From positions 46,176,501 through 46,240,500 of the forward strand of contig JAVUNC010000005.1 of the NCBI GenBank assembly GCA_032173965.1: a stretch of 64,000 bases of DNA, in the 5' to 3' direction. The notes under the pieces are model-generated. The model did not search any database, was not told the DNA's origin, and saw only the letters and a list, made by a program, of their open reading frames with translations. How positions within the stretch are numbered: the stretch's first letter is position 1; the number at the start of each line of letters is the position of its first letter. The position numbers and the translations under genes are program-made. This stretch comes from Sitta carolinensis (taxonomy: Eukaryota > Chordata > Aves > Passeriformes > Sittidae). Of the stretch, positions 12,801-25,550 are shown piece by piece.

Positions 12801-15278
12801 AAAAACATAGAATTGTGAAATAACTTATGTTGGAAAACACCCCTATGATGATTGAGTCCAACAATTAATGAGAAAGTGATTCAGCTGCCAGTTTCTGAAT
12901 TATGGTCCTTTCACCTCTGGTTTATGATATTTCCACTTCTGCCTGAGAGGCAGCTGAGAGTTTGAGCTGGAGGATCCATGAGGCAGGATGGTGAGGACTT
13001 TTATTTGAAAACAGTCTGAACTGCACCTGGACAAGAGTGAGTGCCTGGAAGCAGCCTAGAGTTTTCTTGATTTTGTTGTGGAACCCGAGTGCTATAAAAT
13101 GTTGGAGAGGAAAATGTTGGTGAAGAAAATGTTGGAGAGGTAGATGTTGCTAAACCAGCAGAAGGTGACAACAAGAAGAAGAAATATGGTGGTTTTGTAG
13201 CACACTTTAAGAAACAATTGTGGGTGGATAACAGTGAACAGAGTGCAGAGCACTGCAGCTGCAGGAGTAAATCCACCAGCCTTCTTGGATCTTCACTCAA
13301 ATATGTGCTTATTTGAGAAAGTACTGCCAAGAGTCCAGGCAAGGGAAGGAAATGCACTGGAAAGGAGATGTCAGGGTTCGCATTACTGAGCCAAACTAGA
13401 ATAGTCATATTCAGTTTTCTTTCCACAGTATCAGAGTATAACATGATAACTACAGCTGGTGTAACTCATGGGTGTTTGCAGAAGTCTCAATAAAGTGATG
13501 TTGGGAATAACAAAAGCAGCTTTTGTTGCAGCTGACATAATTGATTTCCAATGTCAAAATGATTTGGGTAGGGATGTTTGCAAACTGTCTTTTACTTTAG
13601 ATGTAGGTCCATTTAGAAATGCATTCTGAGAAACTCCTGGTGTCCGTAAGGAGTTCTTCCATGGAAACAAAAAGATGATGCCCTTTCTCTTACAGACAGT
13701 CATTGGTACGATTTTTATTCTTCTTGTCAGACATTAATGGCTCCACAGCTGAGAGAGGTAATATTTAGAGATGCCCCTCTAGCCATTGGCAGAGGAGCCT
13801 GCCTTTTTATGTCACTTAATAGATATCTGCAGTAAGGTTGTTTTTATACCTGTCTTTTCTTTTTAATTCATGACTGATGTTTTTGTTTTGCTTTGATGTA
13901 CTATGATGTAAGAAATATTCATGCAATTGAATTTGTTTCTTCACACACCAAACCCCCTTTTTACACTGGGTTTTGCACGGATGTGAGCATCTTATCCGAA
14001 TAATATGCAAGTAAAGGATTCAGCTTCGTTGGCATTTGTTGTTAGGATAAAATACATCTTGTTTCCTTATCTATTAAGTGAATAATAGAGACTGCCTTCC
14101 TGTCATACCATAGATATATTTTTAAAGAAGGTGAAAGAAGACATTTTGTTTGGTAGTGTAAGTCTGGACTTGGTAAAATACAGATAAATGCACTGCATGG
14201 AGCTGCTAAGGCCAAGGAAATTGTTGTCCTAAGAGAGGATGGATGGTTTTCTCAGACTCTTTATAAAAATATCACTGTTAATCTTCATATGATTACTATT
14301 TGGGGGTCTGTTCTCTGTCTCAGCTTCTGTTTTTCTCACATTTTCTTTCCTATTTCCATCACAGATTCTCTTTATCCTGTTAGACAGTAATTTGAAGAGC
14401 AATGAACGAGTATTGTCATACTTTCAACTGAAGAAGTCCCAGCTGCCAGCTCTGGCTGTATTCCACACACCAGATGATGAGCACGACGTGCTGACTGTGG
14501 ATGAAATCTCCATTGAACGTTTACAGGACTTCTGTAATCGTTTCATACAAAGAATGCAAAAGGTAGAGGGGGTCCTGATGCTGTCGTTTACCAGGCTCTT
14601 GAAGAAGATGACTTCAATTCCTTGAACTCCTCCGCATCCCTGTCCCTTTCTCTTTCATGTACATTTCCACCTAAATATCAGAGAAGCATGAGATTTAGGG
14701 CAGGGCAGAGATGGATGTCCCTGCAGAGCTTCTTTCTTCATTGACCTCTGCCTTCTAGTCTACAGCAGGAGGTATTCACTGATCTCTGCAGCTGTATGAA
14801 GGTCTCTGTGAAGCATCTGTCTTTTGGGAACATCAGCTAGGGAGACAAAGTGAAGGGTGCTTTTGGATGCTGAGAAGGGAGGTGGTGGATGGCAGCATAT
14901 GAGAGCAGGTCGGAGAGACAGTGGCATGGATAGAAATTAAATCTATCAGGAACACTACAGAACAGAGTGTACTGATAGGGCCTTAGGACTCTACCAGAGG
15001 TCTCTGCAGGGAGAAGTGCAATTAAATCTCCATGTTCATTCAGTGTTAAAAGTTCTCTCTCTGTCGAAATTCATCCTCCTGTAGCACAGGGTCTTTGTTT
15101 TGTGCGATGGAAATGAGATAGGGCAGTGGCATAGACAGCAGAGGGAGGCATTTGATTTATTTTGTTTTCTTTATCCCTATGCTGAGAAACCAAGTAATGT
15201 CAAAACTGATTTCATGCCTCTAATGTGTTTTAGAAAGAAGACAAATCCGAGGAGAAGCCCCTCAATGAAGAACTCTGA
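842..15278 (+). CDS. ERP27: ERP27, endoplasmic reticulum protein 27 (non-catalytic PDI family)
   Basis: Seven coding exons join in frame: 842-962 (or from 869), 1173-1273, 4083-4220, 7470-7583, 10326-10451, 14365-14562 and 15234-15278. Phase is 1 after exon 1 and 0 afterwards, with GT-AG at every intron. I prefer the ATG at 869 (ACCATGG context), giving 271 aa, close to the human length; the ATG at 842 adds nine residues. A signal peptide (about 1-24) precedes two thioredoxin-like domains, b (about 38-149) and b' (about 150-257). Family landmarks include EVAVIGFFQ in exon 2, VTEYNPV in exon 4 and SQLPALAVF in exon 6. There is no CXXC active site, as expected for this family, which binds unfolded protein and recruits ERp57 in the ER lumen. 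The tail NEEL is a KDEL-type retrieval signal. The ERp57-binding acidic motif reads DDEHD (residues 228-232). Confidence 0.95.
3481..3713. repeat. AT/TG alternating simple-repeat tract
   Basis: About 230 bases of alternating purine-pyrimidine sequence (TATA, CATA, CACA and GTGT units) with several ATGCAT palindromes. Open frames through it on both strands encode only low-complexity I/Y/M/H/T runs and are not genes. Confidence 0.9.
3714..3803. repeat. (GAGATA)n hexanucleotide microsatellite
   Basis: Degenerate ATAGAT units lead into roughly ten near-perfect GAGATA units ending about 3800. The tract sits only about 280 bases before ERP27 exon 3 and directly borders the GC-rich island. Confidence 0.9.
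3838..4300. other. GC-rich, CpG-dense island enclosing ERP27 exon 3
   Basis: Base composition changes abruptly from AT-rich microsatellite to very GC-rich sequence with many CpGs. It includes four GGGGCC units (3980-4003) running into a G-run, and then exon 3 itself (4083-4220), whose third codon positions are almost all G or C. The other ERP27 exons are not like this. It may be an intragenic CpG island or a local GC-biased conversion hotspot. Confidence 0.75.
3980..4009 (+). repeat. (GGGGCC)4 hexanucleotide repeat
   Basis: Four exact GGGGCC units followed by a further G6 run give five G-runs of four or more in 30 bases. The G-rich strand is the coding strand, so the intron RNA could form a G-quadruplex about 75 bases upstream of the exon 3 acceptor. 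Confidence 0.9.
4221..7469 (+). other. ERP27 intron 3
   Basis: About 3.2 kb, GC-rich for the first few dozen bases and then ordinary AT-rich intron. I see no recognisable transposon, RNA gene or exon apart from the flanking splice sites. Confidence 0.7.
7584..10325 (+). other. ERP27 intron 4
   Basis: About 2.7 kb of intron. It contains a short CCAA tetranucleotide run near 7972-7992 and an A23 homopolymer near 8451-8473. I see no other gene or mobile element that I can support. Confidence 0.7.
12806..12866 (-). mobile_element. CR1 3'-end fragment
   Basis: The + strand reads ATAGAATTGTGAAAT, then TTGGAAAACACCCC and TTGAGTCCAAC. This matches the complement of the conserved CR1 LINE tail as I know it (sense strand GTTGGAC...GATTCTATG). 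It is only about 60 bases, so it is an old, heavily truncated copy. Confidence 0.6.
13096..13150. repeat. Short degenerate tandem repeat
   Basis: Three to four imperfect copies of an AAAATGTTGGAGAGG-like unit lie head to tail. It is a minor minisatellite within ERP27 intron 5. Confidence 0.6.
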
Positions 15279-15719
15279 TTCTTTCTCAGCCAAGAGGATG
15301 ACTGTAGCCAGAATCTGTTTCTGGTGTATGAAGAGTTCAGTCTGCCCTACAGCTCAGCAATTCCTGAGCCAAGTCAGTCATGGATTCCCACCATCATTCT
15401 ATGTACATACATGCTGTCTATCCTCTCCAGGAATCTCTTTTCTCTTATCATTTCTCAGTTGTTGGCTCCAGAGCTCTTTTTGCAGTACTTCAGGACCTCT
15501 GGTATTGCCCTACAATATGTCTTTCCATGCCTCTCAGTTGGAGCAAAGAGTGGCATAGTGAAATGGCAATATCAGAGGTAAAGTTAGTAGTTCCCAGGGA
15601 TCTGTTTCCCTCATTCTTTTGGGTTTTGGTGCCATGCTGGGATCCACTGTCAGCCTTTCCTGATACTACAAACAGATTTGTTGCTTGAAATCACAAGAAA
15701 TTTTCCATTTATTTTACTA

Positions 15720-15725
15720 AATAAA
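15720..15725 (+). terminator. ERP27 poly(A) signal
   Basis: AATAAA lies about 440 bases after the ERP27 stop codon, in an AT-rich stretch, and is the first canonical hexamer after the stop. It gives a plausible 3' UTR of about 0.45-0.5 kb. Confidence 0.6.
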
Positions 15726-18392
15726 GTACTAAGTGAATGGCCTGAGTTTTTATGCAAATGTTATTTCCCGCTCCCCTTTTCTTTCACTTAAGGAGAAAGT
15801 CTCTATATTTATGAGTGAGTAAGCTCAAAAAACTTTCTTTTCTGAGTTCAACCAATGCAATGCCTAACCAATCAAGCAAGTCTGAGATGGTGCAGCAAAA
15901 ATGAATGGGCCTAAGATGTTGCAGTCAGTAATCTTAGCCGGGGGGGCTGTTGTTGATCAGAGCAAGGCATGCTCTCACCATCTGTATGACCAGGGAAGAG
16001 AACTGTGTGCAGTAGATGTGAATCAGTGTGTGTACAGGGGTAAAATATGAGAATATATGCCTGAATTCTGTTGGATGCCCTTGTGGCTTTTGTGCATTGA
16101 AAAAAGTCTATAGAAGTACAGGAGAGATGCTAAGAGCTGAAGGCTGAGCCCCAGAGAGAGGGGAAGGGTCTAAGGTGTCAGATACTGCTTTTGTCCTGGG
16201 TATGGGCAGAGATGTAGCACAGGACTGGAATGACTTGTGAGTGGAGCAACCTTGCTATTGATCTGTGTGAAGGTGTGAGCACAGGGATCAGCCCCTCTGA
16301 AGTCCTGGGGAGCCAGAGGGTCCCATCCTAGACCCTGTCACACTACAGCTTTGAGGATAAAAGACAGCTCACCTCCCACTGGCCCAGAACCCAGGCAGAG
16401 CAAACTCACACCTGCCTTCCAGAATCCTCATGTCAGTGATGTGTGATGGTTTTGAATGCCCAGTTTTATGCCAGTCCTAGAATGTGCAGGGCTGTATCTC
16501 CTGCCAAGAACCCAGCTCACTTTCCCTCAGCTGGAAAATGCTTGTTTTTACAGTAATGGCTTGCTCCTCCCTAGGAAGGGTTCATTTCTTTCTCTGCAGT
16601 ATGATAGAGAGGGATGTTCTGGGGAGACATCTGGGAGGAGTCTTTGCATTGTAGGTGTTTCCAGTGTCAGGCACATCTGTCTGTGGTCCAAACCAAAGAG
16701 TGTGGGGGCCCTGACCTGCTGCACGAGTGCCTGAAGTCTGTGTCTTGGCCAGCTGCAGAAACTGGGCACAGCAACGTGACTCTTTCTCAGTGCTGCAGGG
16801 AAACAGAATAGGACATGAATGAGGCTCTGGTTCTGCAAACAAGCCTGGGAGTAAAAGCAGCGTCCCCAGTGACTGTGCTCACTGGGTAGACAGCTAATTA
16901 TAGGGATAACTTTTCAGGAGCTTCATTATGTACACACTGGGGAGTTAAATTCCCTCTGCACCTTACAGAGCTCTGCGTCTAACCAACAAACTTGGGAGCT
17001 ACAAGCACAGGGAAAGCCTCCTCCTCCTCCAGCTGTTCTGCAGTCTTTGCAGGACTTACACAGCACAGGCAGCCCTGGGGTGCTGCACACAGGATGCCCT
17101 GTGCACAGATGTGATGGCAGTGGAATGAGGGGGTCTGCCTTAATCCTTGTGCTCAAAGGCTTCTGCAGTGCAGCTTTGTGGGCTTAGCCACTGCATTAGG
17201 GCATTTGAGGTAGAAACCAGAGGCAGAATCATGTGCATGGGTCAATCTCTTGTTCGTTTTATTTTTGGGTTTTGTGCCCCATTGTGCCATCTCTGATCTG
17301 AACTTGTGATGTATGCAGCCCAGATGTTTTGAGCTGTCTGGGAAGGCTGGTTTTATTTGAAAATGGAGGAAGTGAGAGATGCAAATTGACAGAGGGCACG
17401 ATGAAGGGATTCCCTTTCACTTCAGCATTGCAGACATACTGTGGTGTGAGAACCCCTGCACTGCAGCGCATCTGAACTCAAAGGACATTTCAAAATATCT
17501 AAAACGAAAGCTCAATTTGCCTAACAGGAAAGTGAGGCTGCAGAGGCATGTCAGAGCTGCTGTCTTTACCCCAGGGAACAGGGAATTGGGTTGTGTTGTG
17601 GAAGATGCAATTTCATATCCATCTCTGGTTAAGAAAGGATTTGAACATCTGCAGAAGCAGAATGTTACAGAGAACTGGAGGTTCAGCAAGGGGGACTGGC
17701 TTTTTTTATTTTGTTCCCCAGAACTGTTGTGTGTGACATTAAACAACAAAGTGTTGCTTAGAGGTGAACTAGCCCCCATCTGCTGCAGGTTGAACCAAGA
17801 CTTTGTCTATGAAAATTTGTGCCTCAGCTTTGTCCCTTTGGTCCCACTGCACATAGAGTTATGGATCTGGCTGTGAGGGGCTGCTGAGCTGCAGAGAATC
17901 TGGCTGCAGAAGGACTGAACAATCTTTGCACCTACCCTGAAGAGGAGGAGCAGGTGCTGCATGTGAGTGCATGTGAGTCTGCCTTGTCAGCATTGCTCCT
18001 GCTCCTGGCAGTGGCTGGGAGGTGCTGAGAGGCCTCTGACTGCCAGCACAAAGGGGACACATCTCCCAGGCTATGCAGCCCTGCTGCCTTATGCATGCAG
18101 AGGTCAACCACCAGCACACAAGGCAGGAATGAACTTCTTTCTTCTAGGGATGCTGCCAACTTTGAATAAAAATTTTAAAATCTCTCAGACATTTCCCAGA
18201 ATAGCTGTCGCAGTATGAACGTTATGGTGCCCAAGTCAGATCCCATCTCATGAACAGAAGTCCAGCACTGGGCTGGGCCTGAGTTCCCAGGACAGGGAGG
18301 AGATAGCGATGATTTAGAACAACATACAGTAAGGAACCATTGTCCTCCTTTTCATAAATGGATGAAGGGCATGGCTGTCTGACACCTCTGTT

Positions 18393-18870
18393 CACAGAAT
18401 TGCAGGATGGCTCTGGTGGAAGGGACCACAGTGGGGTCATCTAGTCCAAGCTCCCTGCTCAAGCAGGGTCATCCCAGAGCACAAGGCATAGTATTGTGTC
18501 CAGATGGTTCTTGAGTATCTCCTGCGAGGGAGACTCCACAACCTCTCTGGGCAATCTCTTCCAGTGCTCAGTCACCTGCACCATAAAGAAGTTCTTCCTT
18601 ATATTCAGATAAAACATCCTGTACATCAGTTTCTTGTCCTGTTGCTTGGCACCACTGGGAAGAGCCTGAATCCATCCTCTTGACACCCTCCCTTCAGATT
18701 ACAGATGTTGATGAGGTCCTCTTTCAGTCCTCTCTTCTCGAGCCTCAACCGGTTGTGCTCCCTCAGCCTTTCCTCATAAGAGAGCTGCTCCAGTCCCTTA
18801 ATCATCTTTGTTCTCTACTGGGCTCACTCCAGGAACTCCATGTCTCTTGTGTGCTGAGGGGCCAAGGGGA
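18393..18870 (-). mobile_element. CR1 LINE fragment, 5'-truncated
   Basis: About 480 bases match the complement of the CR1 3' region. Recognisable blocks run in order: CACAGAATTGCAGGATGG, TCATCTAGTCCAAG, GGGAGACTCCACAACCTCTC, GAAGTTCTTCCTTAT, CTCCCTCAGCCTTTCCTCAT and GAACTCCATGTCTC. The copy has many substitutions and indels, no reverse-transcriptase frame, and is inactive. Confidence 0.9.
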
Positions 18871-21800
18871 GTTATTCTGAAAGGAAGATAAAACAATAAA
18901 TCTAGGCAGAAATATTAGAAACAAATACTCTGTGGACAGATCACAGGACTTAGTCACTCTTAGTCATCTCCACACAGGATGTCTTCCTCTCAGTACCACG
19001 AATGGCAGCCCATGGGCTGGCAGAGGTGGGGACAGTTGACAGAGGAGGAGGAAATATTGTCTGAAGGATACAACTTGGACAGTGGTTTGCAGGACTGTGA
19101 AAGAGGAGGGTAAGGAAGAGCCAAAGGCTGTTTTGAGAGAAGGAGAGGACTTGCATCACAAGGAGTGATGTGGCCAGCAACAGGTCAGGGTCAGCGAGGG
19201 AAGGTGCTGGGTGAATACCGCAGAGAACTGATAATGGTGGGGAAGAGAACACAGAAGTGTTTTTTCTAAGGCTGTGAATCAAATACCTCTTTGACCCATT
19301 TTGGCTTAGTCACTAAGGAAATTTTAGAGGAACATTTTCAGTGCAAAACCACCAGATGCACATTGAATAAGAGCATACTTGTTCTCTCATTTGAATTTCT
19401 CCCTTCTCTGCTAAAGTACCTGCAAATTCAGACAGGCAGGCAGGCTAGTTGCATGATCTGTAAAGCAGAAATCTTGTCCTGGTTAGAGGAAAGGCCCCTG
19501 GATAACTGCATCCCTGCCTGCAGCAGGCCTCCGCGTATGGCAGCTATGCAGAGCTGCCCTCTGTATCACAGCTGCAAACAGTGCTGTGTCCTCCTCCCCT
19601 CACACTCACCAGGGCTCAAACTGCTGAATCCTCCATGGATCACAACAGCCCCTGGAGAACCCCACATCCTGTCCATATGCAGGTGGAAATGCCAGCCCCA
19701 TCCAGTCTCCAGCCTAAACACATGGGCTGGGTGAGCATTCCAGGTTTCTCCCTATCCCTGTGTTATGAGTATTACACATTCTTCATGTCTCCCACATTAC
19801 TCTCTTCCTCAGCCAGAGCCCACATTTCATCACCTTGTTAGAGATTAGTGTAATTCTATGTCACCCATGTAATGTGTTTTGTATGTCTACATCACCAGCA
19901 TTATTTCTTGCCTTTTACCTAGTAGGTGAGGCATTGGTGGTATTCTATCTGTAACTTTCTCAGTCTGGCTTAACACAGCACATCATTACTTCTACAGGTG
20001 CCAGAAGGCATTGCGTGGTTGCAGTCCAATTCTAATTCCTTTATTTGTATGGGTAGCAGCAGACAAATGTCAAGTCCTTGTGTATTCTAATCAGCTATCA
20101 GAAGAGCAGGATGGGAACTTGTAGTTTTCCTGGATTTTTTGCTCTGTTGCTGTTAATTGCTGGAAGGAATAGAATAATCATCTCAAGAAAAAAAATATTC
20201 ATGTGTTTTCTTCTCCATTAAATTATAAAGTGTTGTATGCCTGAAAGATTGTGTTTTAAAATATAGAGGTGATATTTTCAATATAAATCTGTTGTGCTCA
20301 GAGTATTCTTTGGCATCTTGGAATTCAATGTGGGTGTTGATCCTGGATATATCATGACTTCCCATTGCAATCAAGACTTTATTTTTCTTGGTCAGTCTTT
20401 TCTGTTCTTTGGCTGAGAAACAGAAGAGACAGACAGTAACTTACCCCAGACTGTTGATGAAGCCTGTAGGCAGGGCTGGAGACAGAGCCCAGATCTTCTG
20501 CATGCAGATCTGAATGTAAGCCATATAGCCACACTTTCTCTTCACCTTCCCTCTCCCAATGGCTATTTTCTAAAGTTGAAATGGCAGTATTTCACCATGA
20601 ATAAAAGGCTGTCTTGTTTGGTTGCTTGTTTGGCACAGCTGAAGCTGAGCAGATCTGTATCATTGTTTTCCCTCCATCTCTCACTCGTTGGCAGTGAGAC
20701 CTTTCTTCCTGGATGAACTGCTTTATTCTTTTGGGGCCTGATGATGAATGTGTTTCCTTGACACATTGCTTTCTCCAAGCAGTTGCTCTGCTTTCTTGGA
20801 TACCTGGATATCCTGGGTTTCAGACCCCCTTTTATAGCAGCATTTTCAAGTTTTTTGCTCTGTTGAGATCCTAGCAGTAGAGAAAATATTATGTTATCCA
20901 GATATTAAAAAGATATATTTGTGTTTTCATCAATATCTTAATATTATTTTGAATAATTAGCAAGTATTTAAATATTATTGTATTTAAAATATTTTATTGC
21001 AAAGATATTAAGAAGGTATATTTGTGTAATCAAGAAGTACAAGGTGCAGGTCAGAAGAAAACATGAATGAGCCCTTGCTACATTTAGCCATGGCAAGACA
21101 GTAGCTGAAAGGAAGGTATTTTTAAAGTAAAGTTTCTCATGCTATTACTGAGGTAGTAATGCTTATATAAAATGATCAACAGTCTTTAAATGTTCATAAA
21201 TCTTCTTTTCACAGGGCTGTTCTGTCATCCAGGAGTCTGGATGCTGCCATGGTTAATGGGTTTTTCAGGTGCTTCCATCCTGCTGGTCTCTAGCACGGGA
21301 ACAGCACATCTTTGGTGTCCCTGCTGTGGCTGGGTTGCTCACTGCCACAGAGACACAAACCCCTCTGGAAAGATGCACTGCTCCCACAGAGCAGCAGTCA
21401 GAAGCAGGGTGACCTGAAAATCACCCCGTTAAGGCTGATCTCTGTGTCCCAAACCAGGGTCTCTCCCTCTGCCTTGCTGTCTGCAAGCAGCATGGAGACC
21501 TGAGAGTACAAGGCATTGCACGGGTTCCCCTCAGCCTCCAGGCTCTCACTGCACCCTCCTCCTCCCTGCTGGCTTCCTGTCTCTGTGTGAGTGACACAGG
21601 GTCCTCTGACCCTGGCATGATTTTATTTCTCTTTTTGTCCATACCCACGCCCTGGAGGTAGCTCTGCACAGCACTGCTGCTCCCAGGGAAAAGTGCCTGC
21701 CTTATTGCTCGTGCCCCAGGCATTCCCTTTTAAAAGGAATGAATATCCTATGCAAAAGAAGAACAGGGAGAACCCACTAGGCACCCTCTGTCAGAGTAGT

Positions 21801-24800
21801 GATGAAGACCTAATCAACACAAGCAAGTGGATTAGCACTTTGCTTGGGGGCCCTGTTGGAAGGTTTCTGTTTCGTCTCTGAGTCCTGAGACTGGTATTTC
21901 AATGGACTCCTTCTTGGCAAGTCTGGCTTTTCTTTTAACAATACCTTCTTCTTTTAACAATAAAGATAACTGCATCCAGAACATTTCAAACTTAAACTGC
22001 TTTACCAGCATTTTACAAATAAGGTGAGATTCTTTCTTTGGCTGTTCCTATGGAAATGAGGTGGTCTATGTGTCTGCTCGTCCTGTCCCCACTTTCCAAT
22101 GACCAGACACACCTGACAGTAGGGCAGTGGCCTCTAAGGTATTATGGTGCTACTGGTTTTTGTGCTGGGCAGAAGTGGAAAGTCCCCAAACTGCATGATT
22201 AGCTTTTCATGTCAGGGGTACTGTGGTCCTGCTTGTAGCATGCCCTCACATCCTTGCTAGGACCCTCAAGTCCCCCAGGATGAGGTGCCTGGGAGATGCT
22301 CCTTGCTCCTTGCCCATTGCTTTCAACAGTACTGATGTTCTCCAACTCACTTCAATGCCACCTTCTTGAAAATTCATGCAGGATTGTTTGCTTCATTTTG
22401 GGCTGGGTTTATCTGAATGTCTGTCCTTTTGCTGGGAACCCATCAAGCATGCAAACCCAAAGCTCCTGAAGTAGTTGGTTTCTATTTCTAGCCATGACAA
22501 TCAGCCAAAGACTTGGCACTGCTTTATTTACATTTAATATATTAGATCTGTCTCTGTGAATTTCTCTGTGACAGAGAGAGATGTCACAGTTGGGCTACAT
22601 GTGTGGGACTGTTTCTGACAAACACCATCCTCCTCTTCTTCTCCCCAAGCTCCACAACCCACTTAGAGAAATCCCAGGGAACCCATTCTCCAGGTCACTG
22701 ACAAAAGCAGTGAAAGCTCCCACTAAGAACAAGGACAAGGGATGTTCCTACAGCCCAGTAGCTTTTCAGGGAGCTCACACAATTCAGCAGAATGAAGGAC
22801 AGCCACCAGGCAGGCAGGGATAGGCAGGAAAAAAGCTTCAGCAGCATGAAATCAGGAACCTTTTTCTCAGGAGCAGCTTAAAGTAAACTTTGTGCCTCAG
22901 TGTTAAATTTTGCATGAAGGAGTCAGAAACCTGATCTGAGATTTCAGGTGCTTGCTGTCAGGCAGGAGAGAAGGAGCTAAAGCCAAGCTCTCAGCTGTCA
23001 TGCCTGCCTTGCAGATCTCTCTTCAGTGACAGTACAGAGCTCCTTGTAGCACCCTGCTGCTGTTTTACTGATGGTGTCCCTTTCTGGAAGTGCAAACTCA
23101 GCATGATAAATTATTTTCTTATGTTCTTACTTAAGATCTTCCCAGACAAGGTAATGGCAGGGATTTCTGTTTAGCAATCCAGTGCCTGCAATAGAGGATG
23201 GGGGCAGTAACAGATCATTGTTATAGTGACAGCACGGAGAGCCCAGAGAGATGAGACAATGCAGAAGAGCTCCAGGGGCTGAAAAAGAGAGTGAACTTGG
23301 GATGCCTGTGTATTATTTGTCATCACCAAGCCCCAGGCTTGGGAAGGCCAGGCAGTGATAAGAGGGCCCTTGGCTGAGGGAGGGACTCCTGTCAGACAGG
23401 CCTCTCCTGTGGAGGGCTGGGGACAGGCACCTAACCACACATCACTCCCTTCTGCATTTTGTACAGCACTTGGCACAAACAGGGCCTTAATCCTAATGAG
23501 ATCCCTGGGCAACTCTAATGAGATGACTGTCCTGGCTGCAGTCATTACTGTTCACTTCAGTTATACATTCAGGTGTCAAAACAGACAAAGGTCTTTTTAG
23601 GAGATAGTGTGTATGTCTTACTATGTAGTATTGCTATTTTTTTTAGTAGATCCTCCAGTAGATTTGTTGGTTCCTCCACCTGTTCACTAGTGAAATGACC
23701 ATCAGGAAAGACACTCACCTGCCTCAAAGAGCTGAAGTGACAGACAGATGCTTGGCCAAGTAACACAGGGGAAGGTGTGTTCTACAGATGTGTACAGATG
23801 TTTGGTATACAATATATGCACAGCAGAGATTCTCATTCAATGTCTGCCTTATGAAAATGTATGGCAGTAAAAGCATTGTCACTAATCTTAGGCTTAGCCA
23901 GCCAGTGGGGTTGTAACTGCTAATGCAACCAATATGTGACTCTGCAGTGTATTTTCCTGATAAATGTACAGTAACATTTTCCAGTGAAGCCATGGTCTTA
24001 GGTGGGAGACAGTGAAAAGAAATTCCAAATAATACAATCCAGTTGGTGCCAGGAAGTATTGTAAGCAGATCCTATTACTGGAACAGAGGGAAAACATTAG
24101 TTATAGCCCAGGAAGGACAATAGTGTGTTTGTTGGCAAAAGTCTTTGAAAGAAAATTCTACTGTGGAAAACAGTAGAATGCAACTTCTATGACTGATACA
24201 TGTTGTAAGTCGTATGTGTGTTTTTATGTGATTTTTGACATCTGTATTGAATCTTAAAATGACATACTTTATCATGTAGGTAGACAAAAAAAGACAGATA
24301 ATTTCAGCAGAGAAGACCTCAGTCAGCTTTTTGTGAGCAAATGTGGGGGAACATTGAATCCAAAACTGTCACCTCATGCCTGCATCACTGGAGTCTTTCT
24401 CTTTTTCTTGTACACCTGTCCTGGTTTTCCTCCCAGTGCCTGGCTAAAAGCATCATGAGACAAAACGGAAAGAGTTCTAAAAGGAACTTATTACCAAGCA
24501 GATGACTTCCAAAGCTGCAGAACCACCTGAGATAGGCTTGGATAAAGAGTTTTCCATACTGAGGACACCGTAAAAGGCTTTTATACTGCCTTCTGATGCT
24601 TCATTTTGTAGGGATTATTGTTGCAATATTGAAGTAACAGAGGGCAATGCAAGACACTATGGAAAGAAAAGGTTATTTTATTTCAAACCACACTGATTTC
24701 ACTCACTCAGACTAACACCCTCATAACCACATAATTCATAGGCACCAGAAGGCATTTACTCTTACTATTCCATTTTCTTGCAATGACATAGAAGATTCAA

Positions 24801-25420
24801 TTCATGGGCTCTGCAGTTATCATTATGTCTCTGGTGTTTCTCTTAGTTTGGCCACTATATGCCCACTTTAGATGCATCTTTTGCATCCTGTAGGAGGTGG
24901 CAGTAACTGTTGTCTTTTCTGCCTCCATCTTTTCCCACCTCTGAGTATCATTAGAATTCATCCTCCTTTGTCTCCTCATCTAGGTATCTTAGAGCTCAGT
25001 CTTGTTCTTTATCTTAGCACCATCATCTGCAGAGATCTAAATTTTTTTCTCTTATTAAGTCTTAGGTGTACTCAGCCCCTTGTTTTAGGACTTACCTGGT
25101 TTTAAACTGTGATTTATTTTTTTCCCCCACTCAGGATATCCAGAGGAACAGTGTCAATATGCTGTGATCTTAATGACCTGCTAATCCAGCTGCCACCAAT
25201 ATTGGCTGTTCTTGTAGACCTTCTCATGCCTTTCTTCCTTGTGCTTTCTCACTCAGACCTCTTCTTTCTTCTCCATTTATATTATTTTATTGTTTCTTTT
25301 ATAATTTAAAGAAAATTGGGACCACTAATGACAAAAACACCTCTGGCAGAGTGATGGCTTTTGGAGTCCAGTGCCATTTTAGAAAGAAGGAAAAACTTAT
25401 CTAAAGGATCTGATTTACCA

Positions 25421-25550
25421 CGGAATCATAGAATATACTGAGTCAGAAAGGACCCATCAGGATCACTGAGTCCAACTCATGGCCCTGAGCAGAAAACCCC
25501 AGGAATCACACCATAAGCCTGAGAACATTGCCCAAACGTTTCTTGGATTC
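25421..25550 (-). mobile_element. CR1 3'-end fragment
   Basis: The + strand begins CGGAATCATAGAATATACTG and continues AAAGGACCCATCAGGATCAC and TGAGTCCAACTCATGGCCCT, a characteristic CR1 tail in antisense. Only about 130 bases remain. Confidence 0.85.

Larger units (their letters stand above)
10452..14364 (+). other. ERP27 intron 5
   Basis: About 3.9 kb of intron. A CR1 tail fragment near 12806-12866 and a short degenerate tandem repeat near 13096-13150 are listed separately. Nothing else is recognised. Confidence 0.7.

Noticed and set aside
17379..17876. 165-codon open frame between ERP27 and MGP
   Set aside because: Its composition is that of ordinary intergenic DNA, with no recognisable domain and no matching splice partners.
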